Positions 16,997 to 26,976 are shown, counted from the stretch's first letter. The stretch: 64,000 bases of DNA from Planctomyces sp. (GCA_005798445.1 SYJG01000319.1:1-64000); one strand, 5' to 3'. Notes: a model not told the origin generated them from the letters alone. Numbers and translations: made by a program.

Positions 16997-17914
16997 TCAG
17001 TAATTTTCACAGAGCTTTCGGTAGGTCAGGCGGCGTCCCACCACTCGGCCCATGACTTCCGCGAATCGCTCGCCGTCGTTCAGCTTGCGACCGTTGAACC
17101 GGCAGACTTGCTCGTCAACGTAGCGGAACAGTTGCCACGGCATGACGCTGATATAGGTGCCGTTTATGCACCGCTTGAGCAGAGACCAGAAGTTTTCCAT
17201 TCCGTTCGTGTGAACGTCGCCGCGAACGTATTCCTTCGAGTGGTCAATCATCTCGTGGGTGAACTCGTCACCCAAACCGATGTAGCTCTTGAGTTCGTCG
17301 GTGTAGACGGTCGAACCGGATTCGACGTTCTCACGAATCGCCTTTTGCACCGCCGGACGTTTCCGGTTTCCGACAACTCCCGCGATGATCTTGCCGCCAC
17401 GCTCAAGAACACCGTGAACGATCGCCTTACCACCCGCACCGCGTCCGGTGATCTTGCGGGCGCGGACGTCCTCGTGCATGTTCTTCGCCTTGCCGCCTAC
17501 GAACGTCTCGTCGCTCTCAACAGTCCCCTTGAGCTTCACAATGCTGCCTTCTTGCATCGCGAGTCGGACCCGGTGAAGCATAAACCAAGCCGACTTCTGA
17601 GTGACCCCAAGAGCGCGGTGTAGTTCGTAGCTGCTGATTCCGTTCTTCGCGTTGACGATGCACCACACGGCCACGAACCACTTGTCGAGACCGAGTGGAC
17701 TGTCTTCAAAGATCGTCCCGACCTTGTAGCTGAATTGCTTTTTGCAATCGCGACACTTCAGAATCTTGCGGGTTTCGAGTTTGTAGCAGTTCTTCCCGCC
17801 ACACTTCGGGCAGTCGATCACACCGGCGGGCCATTTGATGCTGGACATGTACTCGTTGCAGACATCGAGGTCAGAGAAGAATTTGACGGCTTCAATCAGG
17901 GTTTTCGGTTGCAT
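16997..17914 (-). CDS. IS1595-family (ISXO2-like) transposase
   Basis: 305 aa. The N-terminal zinc ribbon has CPKC (Cys 35/38) and CRDC (Cys 54/57). The DDE-type domain follows: TVESDETFVGGKAKN (Asp135), STVYTDELKSY (Asp206), then HTNGMENFWSLLKR with Asn237/Glu240 and Lys247, the DD(N/E)K signature of the family. Length is normal and there is no frameshift, so it is potentially active. ATG 17914 has GGAG upstream and a promoter whose -35 lies in the right inverted repeat. It sits convergent to the toxin gene with a 44-bp gap. Confidence 0.93.
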   Translation of the reverse strand: MQPKTLIEAVKFFSDLDVCNEYMSSIKWPAGVIDCPKCGGKNCYKLETRKILKCRDCKKQFSYKVGTIFEDSPLGLDKWFVAVWCIVNAKNGISSYELHRALGVTQKSAWFMLHRVRLAMQEGSIVKLKGTVESDETFVGGKAKNMHEDVRARKITGRGAGGKAIVHGVLERGGKIIAGVVGNRKRPAVQKAIRENVESGSTVYTDELKSYIGLGDEFTHEMIDHSKEYVRGDVHTNGMENFWSLLKRCINGTYISVMPWQLFRYVDEQVCRFNGRKLNDGERFAEVMGRVVGRRLTYRKLCENY

Positions 17915-17944
17915 GATTCTCGCTCCGTTGGTTGGGACGCGAGA

Positions 17945-17973
17945 AGTTTACCCGTTTGTCGCTGGTGAGTCAA
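17945..17973 (-). promoter_or_regulatory. Transposase promoter overlapping the right inverted repeat
   Basis: On the minus strand, TTGACT (17973-17968, inside the terminal repeat), a 17-nt spacer and TAAACT (17950-17945), about 31 nt upstream of the transposase ATG. Binding of transposase to its own end could repress it; that is inference. Confidence 0.55.
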
Positions 17974-17986
17974 GTATATTATTGCC
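17962..17986. repeat. Right terminal inverted repeat
   Basis: 25 bp ending GTATATTATTGCC, the inverted partner of 15419-15443. Confidence 0.93.
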
Positions 17987-17994
17987 CAACAAAC
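17987..17994. repeat. Target-site duplication, right copy
   Basis: CAACAAAC, identical to 15411-15418. Confidence 0.95.
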
Positions 17995-18006
17995 GTCAGA
18001 GGGAAA

Positions 18007-18079
18007 GGGTACGACGAATTGAGGGAGACGACGAATGTGCTCTCGTTCAATTCGTCGTCTCCCTCAATTCGTCGTACCC
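18007..18079. repeat. Perfect 30-bp-arm palindrome downstream of HD gene
   Basis: Arms 18007-18036 and 18050-18079 are exact complements (GGGTACGACGAATTGAGGGA and on) around a 13-nt loop. It lies 14 bp beyond the stop of the HD-domain gene and 20 bp from the IS right end. It could terminate transcription from the HD gene. Confidence 0.92.
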
Positions 18080-18093
18080 TTCTTTTTCCCAGA

Positions 18094-19443
<1,350 letters not shown>

Positions 19444-19508
19444 GCTTCATCGGACTCCGTTTAGGCAAGCTACATTGGCGACATTCCTGCCGCCACTATG
19501 ATGCCTGC

Positions 19509-21818
19509 ATGAATTCGGCCACAACCATTTCACGACGACTGATCGCTTCGATCCTCTGCGTGTTCGGAGGAATCGTCGCGCAGACTCTGAGCAGCCAGAC
19601 AATCCTTGGCTCCGAATCGCTCGCGGCGAATTTCTTCAGCCGCGAACTGTGGCAAGCGCAGGTCAAACGGCTGGGTGAGTGGATCCAAAATGACAACTCT
19701 GCCGGAATGTCGGGTGACGTGATCCAGCAGGCCATCCTTGCCGAAGTCCATTTCTTCCCGCTGTTCTGCGTGTGGTCTGTGATCGCCGGAGTCGGCGTGA
19801 CGCTCGCGGCTCGTCTGATTCGCCAACATCACCGTTCGACCTGGAGTGACTCGTTCATCACGGCCGGGTTCGCCTGCGGCTGGTGGTGGCTGATGGGTGT
19901 GTGGGAACTGGCTGGTTTGTTGGCCTTCGTCTTCAATCTGCCCTTCCTCGCACAATTGCAGTTCGTCACGCCGCAATTCTGGCAAGCGATCGCTCTGGCC
20001 GGCTGGCTCGTGCAGCCCTTCACGCGGCGAAGTGGCGAGGGGCGAGGGGCGAGGGACGAGCAAGACAAGAACAACGCGGCGGTCCTGCCTCCCAACTCGC
20101 CCCTCGCCTCTCGCCCCTCGCCCCTCCTCTCCACCTTCGTCTCCCGACACTCGTCCCTCAAATCCGTCGCCGTGCTGATCGCGATCTACATCGTCGTCTT
20201 CACGGCGATGAACTGGCGGCTGTGGCAGAACCTCCGCATCCCGCATGGTGACTCAGCGATGTACGAGGAGCACTTGTGGAATCTGTGGCACGGCAAAGGC
20301 TTTCGCAGCTACCTCGACCAAGGGCTGTTCCTCGGCGAGCACATTCAGGTGATCCACCTGCTACTGTTGCCGCTGCACTTCTTCTGGCCGTCGCACTTGC
20401 TGATGGAGCTGTGCGAATCGACCGCGCTGGCGCTCGGAGCGATTCCGATCTTTCGGATGACTCAACGATCGACCGGCTCGGCGCGCGCGGGGCTGCTGAT
20501 GTCGGCTGCGTTCTTGCTGTACTTCCCGCTGCACTTTCTGGACATCGAAGTCGATCTGAAGACTTTTCGGCCAGAAAGTTTTTGCGTGCCGTTCTTCCTG
20601 TTCGCGTTCGAGGCATTGGAAGAGGGCCGCTTCCGCCGAGCGTTGATCCTGCTCGCGATCGCGCTGTCGGCGAAAGAGGACTACTCAATCATCATCGCCC
20701 CGCTGGGCGTGTGGATCGCCACGACCGCATGGTTCCAGAAACGCCCCAACCCTGCGCTCGGCGCGGGTCTCCTGACCCCGCCGCTCGGTACGACCGCAGG
20801 TCTCCCGCAATCGAACGGAGACCTACGGTCCACTTCAGCGGCGGGGTCGGGAGACCCGCGCCGAGCGCAAGGAAGCGCACCGCATCACCGAATCATTCTC
20901 GGCCTGTGCCTTGCCCTCTTCGGCGTCGTCTATTTACTGCTGGCAATCCTCGTCGTGATCCCGTGGTTTCGTAGCGGGGCGGAACTGCATTACGTCCGCT
21001 ACTTCCCCAAGTTCGGCAACACGATGGTGGAGGTCGCGAAGAACATGCTCACGAATCCGAGGCTGCTGTTCGGCGAGCTACTGACCGCGAAGACTGCGCT
21101 GTACTCGTTGATGATGCTCGCACCGGTCGGCTTCCTCGCGTTGCTCTCGCCAACTCGCCTCGCTGTCGGACTGCCGCTGTTCAGCATCTTGTGTCTCAGC
21201 GAATTTGCGGGGGACGGCCCGCGTCATCACTTCCACGCACCGCTGGTCCCGGTCGTCTTCTGGGCCACCGCCATCGGAGTCGGCAACGCGGGACGAGTCT
21301 TCGCGAAACTCCGATCGCTCGTCACCTTGTCACCCCCGCACCGTGTCACCCCCACACCAGCCGACTCCTTCGCACGCCAATTCGTCTGGGCCAGCGCGTT
21401 CACCAGCGGCCTGTTCTTCAGCCTCGGCCCCGCCGGCATTGCCTTCTGGGATCCCGGATCGCCAATGCCGCTGCGGAAGTTGTACGCTCGCGATCCGCGA
21501 GCGGATCAGTTCGAGAAAGTGTTCACGAAGATCCCTCGCGAGTCGCGAGTCGCCTCGACCGACTTCGTGCATGCGAGATTCACGCATCACGAGCGGTCGT
21601 ACGACTACAGCAAGGTGCTCCGCCGCGTTGCCAACTACGAAGACCGCGTCCCTGACGATACTGACTTCATCGTGATCGACGCACGGGGTCCGTACAGTGG
21701 GATCAAGTCCCCGGACCAAGTCCGCGAACTGCAAACCGAGCCCGACCACTGGGATCTGCTGCTCGACGAAACCGACGGCCACTTCATCGTGCTGCGGCGG
21801 AGAACGTCTCGATTCTGA
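19509..21818 (+). CDS. DUF2079 multi-pass membrane protein
   Basis: About 769 aa with many transmembrane helices. The DUF2079 core is evident: YEEHLWNLWHGKGFRSYLDQ, FLGEHIQVIHLLLLPLHFFW and LDIEVDLKTFRPESF. These proteins are related to GT-C type glycosyltransferases, but activity is unproven. ATG 19509 replaces the track start at 19437, which lies in the divergent gap. Two palindromic repeats are translated within it: residues about 175-205 (RGARDEQDKNN and on) and 415-454 (GAGLLTPPLG...SGDPRRAQGS). Both fall in loops between hydrophobic segments, so they may be tolerated inserts. It ends close to a hairpin shared with the convergent helicase gene. Confidence 0.85.
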   Translation: MNSATTISRRLIASILCVFGGIVAQTLSSQTILGSESLAANFFSRELWQAQVKRLGEWIQNDNSAGMSGDVIQQAILAEVHFFPLFCVWSVIAGVGVTLAARLIRQHHRSTWSDSFITAGFACGWWWLMGVWELAGLLAFVFNLPFLAQLQFVTPQFWQAIALAGWLVQPFTRRSGEGRGARDEQDKNNAAVLPPNSPLASRPSPLLSTFVSRHSSLKSVAVLIAIYIVVFTAMNWRLWQNLRIPHGDSAMYEEHLWNLWHGKGFRSYLDQGLFLGEHIQVIHLLLLPLHFFWPSHLLMELCESTALALGAIPIFRMTQRSTGSARAGLLMSAAFLLYFPLHFLDIEVDLKTFRPESFCVPFFLFAFEALEEGRFRRALILLAIALSAKEDYSIIIAPLGVWIATTAWFQKRPNPALGAGLLTPPLGTTAGLPQSNGDLRSTSAAGSGDPRRAQGSAPHHRIILGLCLALFGVVYLLLAILVVIPWFRSGAELHYVRYFPKFGNTMVEVAKNMLTNPRLLFGELLTAKTALYSLMMLAPVGFLALLSPTRLAVGLPLFSILCLSEFAGDGPRHHFHAPLVPVVFWATAIGVGNAGRVFAKLRSLVTLSPPHRVTPTPADSFARQFVWASAFTSGLFFSLGPAGIAFWDPGSPMPLRKLYARDPRADQFEKVFTKIPRESRVASTDFVHARFTHHERSYDYSKVLRRVANYEDRVPDDTDFIVIDARGPYSGIKSPDQVRELQTEPDHWDLLLDETDGHFIVLRRRTSRF
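20035..20123. repeat. G/C-rich inverted repeat in DUF2079 gene
   Basis: ggcgaggggcgaggggcgag at 20035 is answered by cctcgcc/ctcgcccctcgcc at about 20103-20123. Translated as an Arg/Gly-rich loop followed by SPLASRPSPL. Confidence 0.7.
20753..20869. repeat. Compound palindrome, 33-bp arms, in DUF2079 gene
   Basis: Arms 20753-20785 and 20837-20869 match at 32 of 33 positions (TGCGCTCGGCGCGGGTCTCC and on), with an inner hairpin (accgcaggtctcc / ggagacctacggt). The right arm 20838-20868 is identical over 31 nt to 22813-22843 in the helicase gene. Confidence 0.92.
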
Positions 21819-21832
21819 CATCATGCCTCCGT

Positions 21833-21886
21833 GTTCTCTGTGCCTCTGTGTTTCAAAATATTTGGAAACACAGAGGCACAGAGGAC
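21833..21886. terminator. Hairpin between convergent DUF2079 and helicase genes
   Basis: Arms 21833-21854 and 21865-21886 (GTTCTCTGTGCCTCTGTGTT and on) are complementary apart from one position near the outer end, with a short A/T loop. It sits between the two stop codons (21818 and 21897) and could act in both directions. There is no U-tract, so Rho-independent termination is uncertain; it may simply be another dispersed palindrome. Confidence 0.6.
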
Positions 21887-21896
21887 ACAGAGACGA

Positions 21897-24368
21897 CTAT
21901 GTTGGTTGCAACTGCAAAGCCGTCGCCGCTGCATGAGCCTCAACAAGCATCTGCTCGGTGCTTTGCGAATCGACCTCGCGGCAGCTTGCGGTGACTTGAT
22001 TCGCGAGGTCGCGAAGTTCGTTTTGCCATTCGGCGGCATCGAGTCCCGGCGGACAGTGCGGGATGAATTCCTCCAGCAGCAGCACGAACCGCAGCAGGTG
22101 CCGAAACAAAATTCCCTCTTGCTTGGCCGCTTGCCGCGCGGAGACCAGCTTCTGGAAGTCGCCGCCGAATTGCAGCAACGCACCGACAGCCCAGCAGGCT
22201 TGAATCGGAACGTCGGTCACGTCGGGGAACTCGGCCTGGAAGAGCAGCCGCAGTTTCTCGGCGAGCGTCAGCACGCGCGGGCGATCGTCCTCGTCCCAGA
22301 ATTCTTCTTCCTCTTCGTCGGTCATTGCGCCGAGTTCCGCTGCCGTCGCGAGTCCACGTTGCAGCAGCGCCGGATGCAGGAACTCCATCGCCAGCGGCCC
22401 GAACGGCATGAAGTCCGATCGCGGCACACGCACATACTTCGCCGCCGATCTCGCGATTTCGAGCACGCTTTCAAACGCTTGAATCCGCTCTTCGCGATTC
22501 GCTTTGCCGAGATGCTCGACAAGGAACATGCCGTAGATCGGATTGACGCTGCGAAACGTCATCAGCTCGGCGAGCTTCTCCGTCGGCATCGCGCGATCGG
22601 GACGATAGACGACCTCCGGAGCCGTCGATTGCCCAGTCGCCTCGTGCCGATCCCTCACAGCTTGTCCGAGCAGAAACTTGGCGGCGGAAGACGGTGCCGC
22701 GCTCTCGCTGGTCTCCCTTGCGCTGTGGCCGGTCTCCTGACCGAGCCACTTCGGTTGACCGAAGGTCTCCTCGGACGCCGCTGGACTTTCGGGGAGACCT
22801 GCGGTCGGAACGGCGGCGGGGTCGGGAGACCCGCGCCGAGCGCTTTCGGCTGGTGGCTCCGGCTCCAACGTCACATAGCCGCCTGCCCACAGCGAAATCA
22901 AACGGCGATCAAGTTCCTTCTGAGCTTCCGAGACATGCTTCCCCTCCAGCAATCGCTTAGACACGAAGTCGCGCAGCCGGACGACATCGGGAGTGATCTC
23001 CAACAAGTACGCCAGCAACCGCCACGGCAGCGGGCCTTGGCTCGTCAGCTTGCCTGGCGGAGCGGTTCGCAATTTCTCGAATTGCTCCTTCGACCAATAC
23101 TGCTCGGTCTCGCGACGCTTCGGTTGTTTCTTCTTCATCGCCTTTTTGGCCCGGATCAGCATCGGATCTTTCGCGTCCTCCGGGATCTGATCGTACTTCT
23201 CTTTCCAGCGGAGGATTTTGACATCGTCCTCGTGAGCCAGCGCGTAGACGAAGCCCTCTTTGTCGAACTGCGGGCGGCCAGCGCGTCCGAACATTTGATG
23301 AGCGGCACTCGGCTCGATCACCTTCTTCTTCCCCGGCGGACCTTTGATGAGCGAGGTGATGACGACCGACCGCGCAGGCAGATTGATCCCGGCCGAGAGA
23401 GTCTCTGTGCAGACGCAGACCGAGAGCAGCTTCTGCTGAAATAAGTCCTCGACGATCCGCTTGTACTTCGGCAGCAACCCCGCGTGATGCACCCCCACGC
23501 CGCGAAACAAGATTTGCTTCAGCTTCGGCCCGGCACCTGTCGTGAGATCGAGTTTTTCGATTTCAACGGCCAGCCGCTTTTGCTGCCCGTCCGCGAGCAG
23601 CGACTTCCCTTTGAGTTGTTCAGCCACCTCCCAGCATTCGTCCCGGTTGAAGCAGAACACGAGCGCCGGCGTGCGTCGCGATTCGTCATCGCCGTTGGCC
23701 ATCCATTCGAGATGCTCACTGAGTAACTGGTCCGGCACCCATTGATAGCTCAGCGGCACTCGGCGTTCCGTCCCCTGCACCAGATCGAGCAACCGGCCAT
23801 GCGCCCGCTGCATCCACAGCGTGAAGTCCACCGCATTGCCGACCGTCGCGCTCAGCAACAAGAGCCGCACATGCTTGGGCAACAGTCCGAGCGACAGCTC
23901 CCACACGACGCCCCGTTCTGGATCGGCGAAGCTGTGAAACTCGTCCATCACGACCGCCGAGACATCCGTGAAATCAAACGCCTCGGCGTGCAGCAAACGG
24001 TTGAGCAGAATCTCCGCGACGACGACGAGCACCCGCGCTTCCGGGTTCACTTTGCGATTCCCGGTGACAAGTCCGACGTCATCCGCTTGAAATCCCCAGC
24101 GAACCGCCGCCGCCTGCATCTCGCGAAATTTCTGCTCGGTCAGTGCGATCAACGGCGTGGTGTAGTACGCGATCGTGTTGGAATGCAGCGCCTCGAACAG
24201 TGCCGCCTCGGCAATCAACGTCTTGCCGGTCCCCGTCGGAGCACAGACCAGCACGCCTCGCTCGGCCGTGAACCACGACAGCAACGCCTCCTCCTGCACC
24301 GGATACGGCGGGTACGGCAACTGAGCAAGATACTTTTCAGCGAGTTCATCACGCGAGAGAGTCGGCAT
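21897..24368 (-). CDS. Ski2/Mtr4-like superfamily 2 DEAD/DEAH helicase
   Basis: About 823 aa. Helicase motifs in order: Q-like PYPPYPVQEEALLSW, motif I APTGTGKT, motif II DEFH, motif III LLSATVG, and motifs V/VI ETLSAGINLPARSVV and QMFGRAGRPQF. GVGVHHAGLLPKYK is typical of the Ski2-like branch. A C-terminal domain beyond residue 600 has no motif I can name. ATG 24368 is preferred over TTG 24380. Residues about 509-560 (AESARRGSPDPAA and on) are encoded by repeat-derived sequence inserted between the core and the C-terminal region without breaking the frame. Predicted role: ATP-dependent RNA or DNA unwinding in RNA processing or repair. Confidence 0.87.
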   Translation of the reverse strand: MPTLSRDELAEKYLAQLPYPPYPVQEEALLSWFTAERGVLVCAPTGTGKTLIAEAALFEALHSNTIAYYTTPLIALTEQKFREMQAAAVRWGFQADDVGLVTGNRKVNPEARVLVVVAEILLNRLLHAEAFDFTDVSAVVMDEFHSFADPERGVVWELSLGLLPKHVRLLLLSATVGNAVDFTLWMQRAHGRLLDLVQGTERRVPLSYQWVPDQLLSEHLEWMANGDDESRRTPALVFCFNRDECWEVAEQLKGKSLLADGQQKRLAVEIEKLDLTTGAGPKLKQILFRGVGVHHAGLLPKYKRIVEDLFQQKLLSVCVCTETLSAGINLPARSVVITSLIKGPPGKKKVIEPSAAHQMFGRAGRPQFDKEGFVYALAHEDDVKILRWKEKYDQIPEDAKDPMLIRAKKAMKKKQPKRRETEQYWSKEQFEKLRTAPPGKLTSQGPLPWRLLAYLLEITPDVVRLRDFVSKRLLEGKHVSEAQKELDRRLISLWAGGYVTLEPEPPAESARRGSPDPAAVPTAGLPESPAASEETFGQPKWLGQETGHSARETSESAAPSSAAKFLLGQAVRDRHEATGQSTAPEVVYRPDRAMPTEKLAELMTFRSVNPIYGMFLVEHLGKANREERIQAFESVLEIARSAAKYVRVPRSDFMPFGPLAMEFLHPALLQRGLATAAELGAMTDEEEEEFWDEDDRPRVLTLAEKLRLLFQAEFPDVTDVPIQACWAVGALLQFGGDFQKLVSARQAAKQEGILFRHLLRFVLLLEEFIPHCPPGLDAAEWQNELRDLANQVTASCREVDSQSTEQMLVEAHAAATALQLQPT
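22720..22843. repeat. Decayed compound palindrome in helicase gene
   Basis: The right arm 22813-22843 is identical to 20838-20868. The left side (22720-22742) keeps only partial complementarity, and further inverted pieces lie between (ggtctcctgacc, ggggagacctgcggtc). It is translated as SARRGSPDPAA and following residues. Confidence 0.8.
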
Positions 24369-24380
24369 TGGGTAGTCCAA

Positions 24381-24449
24381 ATCGTGGGATAGGCTTCCAG
24401 CCTGCCAGTGTTCCGCAAAGCTTGGCAGGCTGGAAGCCTACCCCACGAC
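24381..24449. repeat. Palindrome with 27-bp arms upstream of helicase gene
   Basis: Arms 24381-24407 and 24423-24449 match at 25 of 27 positions (GGCTTCCAGCCTGCCA core), 15-nt loop. It starts 13 bp upstream of the helicase ATG, so it probably lies in the 5' untranslated region or promoter. Confidence 0.9.
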
Positions 24450-25027
24450 TTTCAACCAAACAGCTTCTTACTGTCGATCCCCTCATTGAGCATCGCGCGT
24501 TCGGTGCGACCCTTGTGGATATCGATCGGCCCCAGGTGATCAGCCCTCATTGACGGCTCCCATGCACCCTTGCCCCAGCTTCGAGCCTGCCGCCACCTCG
24601 CCCGACTTCGCCTGCGACGCTTCATCCCCCGATTCGGACAGCGTCTTGTGAATGAACGTGTAAGCGTCCATCTCGTGGGACGATGGCGCTCCAGGTGAAG
24701 AGGGCGGATCACACTCCCTGCGGCCGATGGGTCGTCCGAGTCAGATGCCGAAACACCTTCAGGCTTAGTCATCAACTCACCTCGCCGGCTCGTTCGCTTT
24801 CAGTTCCGCACTCGATGACGTCCGGCAGAGTCACAGAGGTCTCTGAATCAGAGACACTTTAGCCGGGATAATCCCAGCATCGAGGAGCCTGCGCGTCAGC
24901 CGGTTAAGAAGACTGGTTGAGCACGATTTCATCGTGCTCAACTCCCAAAGAAATCGGGCACGTTGGAAACGTGCCCCACGTTTTTCAACACGTTCTGGCG
25001 AACAGGGCGACGGTTTTGAAACGGCTT
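24450..25027. other. Gene-poor gap with small palindromes and possible coding remnants
   Basis: No convincing gene. Two small palindromes are adjacent: GTTGAGCACGAT..ATCGTGCTCAAC (24916-24942) and GGGCACGTT..AACGTGCCC (about 24956-24977). On the minus strand at 24555-24690 a frame reads MDAYTFIHKTLSESGDEA and ends at a stop 43 codons later, and 24455-24540 reads GPIDIHKGRTERAMLNEG. They are in different frames with no joining start, so they look like decayed fragments at best. Confidence 0.4.
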
Positions 25028-26443
25028 TTAGTCCAGCACGTTTTCGGAGACGCGAATCCCCGCGCGGTTTGTACCGCTCAGATTGCCACGGCTGCCGGTA
25101 CCGATGCGGCAGCCGTGGATCAGGTTGCCGGTCGTGGGCTTGCCGGTGTCGCGCCAGACGATTGCATGCTCCATCAACTTCGGCGAGCGTTGGTCGAGCA
25201 CCGTGCAACCGGAGATCAAAGTGTCCGAGCAGTCCTCCAAGACGAGGCCGTTCGGCGTCCCCTCGAAGATCTGGCAGCCGGTCAGGTTCATACGACGACT
25301 GCGAACGAGTTCGATCAAGCCTTCCTTTTTGTTGGCGACCGCTCCGGCGACTGTGTTTTGTCCGGCGAGAGCGTCTTGGATGATGAGGCCCGTGACCGTG
25401 CAGTCCTCGCAATCGACGAAGCGGATGCCGGTCGAGAGTTCTTTGTCGCCGTAGTCGGGGTTGTGGCCGAGCGTGTTGGCTCCGATGGCGATGCTGCGCG
25501 AGCTTTCGATGACAATGTTTCGCTCGTGCCCGCTGTAGATGTAGTTGCCGGAGATCGCGAAGCCTAACGCCGACGTCAGATGAATGTTGGTCGCCTGGCT
25601 GCCGATCAGGTTGCCAGCGATGGTCCACATGCCGGCTCGATGATTGCCTTTCGAGCCGCTGCCAATGAAACGGATGTTTGCGCCGTTGGGGCTATACGTC
25701 GCTTGGATCGTGTTGCTGCAAATCGTCCCCTCACGGACGGTGCCGTCCTCGACGTCGATGTAGATTTCGGCGGTCGGCTCGGCGTCGGCATCGGGGACAC
25801 CGATCGCGCGGTTGTTGTTGTATTCGATGTCGTTGCCGGTGACTTGGAAGTTGCGAATTTCGCCCCCTTGAATGCGGATACCGCCCAACCGGCAATAGCT
25901 GATGTGGCTGCCGGTGATGATCGTCTGGTGCAGGTTGCAGTGGTCGAGGAAGACTCCGATGCCAGTGTTTTCGTAGATGTGGCAATGACTGATGAGCACA
26001 TTGCGCGACCGTCGCGTGACGTGGATTGCGTTCCGAACTTTGTGGATCAGCACACCGGTCAGCGTCGGCTGCATGACCCCTTCCAGCCGGATGCCGTCCG
26101 CTTCGGGATGCTCGCCGGTGATTTCGATGTCGCTGAGCAGTGGCATCCGCTCGCGCTGCCAAATCTCTGGCTTGAAGCCTTTGGGATCGGCGGACTTGTC
26201 GTGCGAGCCGACGAAGAAGAACACAGGCCCCTTTCCGGCCATGATGACCTTTGCAGTTCCGCCACTGCCCCGAATCGCCGTTCGGCTGAACTTGGCGAGG
26301 TCAACGACGATCGGCTTCGTGATGCGGTAGTCGCCGCGCGGGAATTCGATCAGCCCCTCGCCGTCGGCCAGGGCGTGCTTTATGGCTCCGGTGTCGTCGG
26401 TCTGGCCGTCCCCGGCCGCTCCGTAATCGCGAATGTTGCTCAT
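25028..26443 (-). CDS. Right-handed parallel beta-helix (pectate lyase_3-like) protein
   Basis: 471 aa. It opens with SNIRDYGAAGDGQTDDTGAI, the standard start of the pectate-lyase superfamily (Pectate_lyase_3) fold, then runs through many short repeats of the NosD/PbH1 type (HCHIYENTGIGVFLDHCNL, GGIRIQGGEIRNFQVTGNDIEYN). No signal peptide is visible, so it is cytoplasmic or exported by another route. Catalytic residues cannot be assigned. Likely a polysaccharide lyase, epimerase or phage-tail-spike-like carbohydrate-binding protein. Gaps on both sides are palindrome-rich. No Shine-Dalgarno is obvious before ATG 26443. Confidence 0.83.
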   Translation of the reverse strand: MSNIRDYGAAGDGQTDDTGAIKHALADGEGLIEFPRGDYRITKPIVVDLAKFSRTAIRGSGGTAKVIMAGKGPVFFFVGSHDKSADPKGFKPEIWQRERMPLLSDIEITGEHPEADGIRLEGVMQPTLTGVLIHKVRNAIHVTRRSRNVLISHCHIYENTGIGVFLDHCNLHQTIITGSHISYCRLGGIRIQGGEIRNFQVTGNDIEYNNNRAIGVPDADAEPTAEIYIDVEDGTVREGTICSNTIQATYSPNGANIRFIGSGSKGNHRAGMWTIAGNLIGSQATNIHLTSALGFAISGNYIYSGHERNIVIESSRSIAIGANTLGHNPDYGDKELSTGIRFVDCEDCTVTGLIIQDALAGQNTVAGAVANKKEGLIELVRSRRMNLTGCQIFEGTPNGLVLEDCSDTLISGCTVLDQRSPKLMEHAIVWRDTGKPTTGNLIHGCRIGTGSRGNLSGTNRAGIRVSENVLD

Positions 26444-26497
26444 TGAGTTTCATCATTCTTTGGGGCTTCCGCCATTCCTGTTGAATGTGGACCAGGC

Positions 26498-26577
26498 GGG
26501 AGGGCGAGGCTCCTGCCGAGCCGGGTCGGTGAGCACGCGTAATTCACGTACCGGCTCGGCAGGAGCCTCGCCCTCCC
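26498..26577. repeat. Perfect 27-bp-arm palindrome
   Basis: Arms 26498-26524 and 26551-26577 are exact complements (GGGAGGGCGAGGCTCCTGCC and on), 26-nt loop. It lies upstream of the beta-helix gene. Confidence 0.93.
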
Positions 26578-26799
26578 ATTCTCAACACGAATGGCGGAGA
26601 GTCGAACTTTGAGGCTTCCTCAGCCGCACTCTATCGGCCGTTTCGACTGGTTCAACGCGCAGCGTCCACACGACCGGCACGAGTCGCACGCAAGCCAAGA
26701 TCGTGCGCGGCGGCAGTCACCGGTGGACTCTGCCCGGATTCCCCCAGCGGAGTCTGCGGTTGCCGGGGGGCTTGGTTCGATGTTTGGTGAGGCAGACTA

Positions 26800-26885
26800 A
26801 CCCGAAGCGCCAGCGAGGGCGGGCGTTCCAAAACGCACTGAATTCACGGCCAACTGGAGCGTTCGCCCTCGCTGACGCTTCGGGT
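26800..26885. repeat. Palindrome, CCCTCGCTGACGCTTCG family
   Basis: Arms 26800-26821 and 26864-26885 match at 21 of 22 positions. It shares CCCTCGCTGACGCTTCG with 12289-12305 and has a similar central gaattcac segment. Confidence 0.88.
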
Positions 26886-26946
26886 GAGTTTGCAAAGTCA
26901 TCGTCTGGTTCGGGCACCCGTTTCCGGTACGATCGTCAAAGTCAGT

Positions 26947-26976
26947 TTGACACGTTTTTTTGAGCACTCGTATACT
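26947..26976 (+). promoter_or_regulatory. Strong sigma70-type promoter for the coiled-coil membrane gene
   Basis: TTGACA (26947-26952), 18-nt spacer, TATACT (26971-26976), about 95 nt upstream of the ATG at 27072. A near-consensus match in the correct orientation. Confidence 0.7.

Larger units (their letters stand above)
15419..17986 (-). mobile_element. IS1595-family element carrying a toxin-antitoxin pair
   Basis: A complete 2568-bp element. The left terminal repeat (15419-15443, GGCAGTAATATACTTGACTC and on) and the right (17962-17986) are inverted copies with 24 of 25 identities, and both ends start GG as is common in the family. It is flanked by a perfect 8-bp duplication, CAACAAAC; 8 bp is the size known for IS1595. 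It contains an ISXO2-type transposase (minus), a DUF433-type antitoxin with a PIN-like toxin (plus), and a 48-aa basic ORF (minus). The interior around 15.8-16.9 kb looks less GC-rich than its surroundings. Intact ends and duplication suggest a fairly recent insertion. Confidence 0.93.

Noticed and set aside
24452-24775. 107-aa minus-strand ORF (MTKPEGVSASDSDDPSAA) as a gene
   Set aside because: Better-looking coding pieces exist in other frames of the same segment, so it is at most part of a decayed gene.
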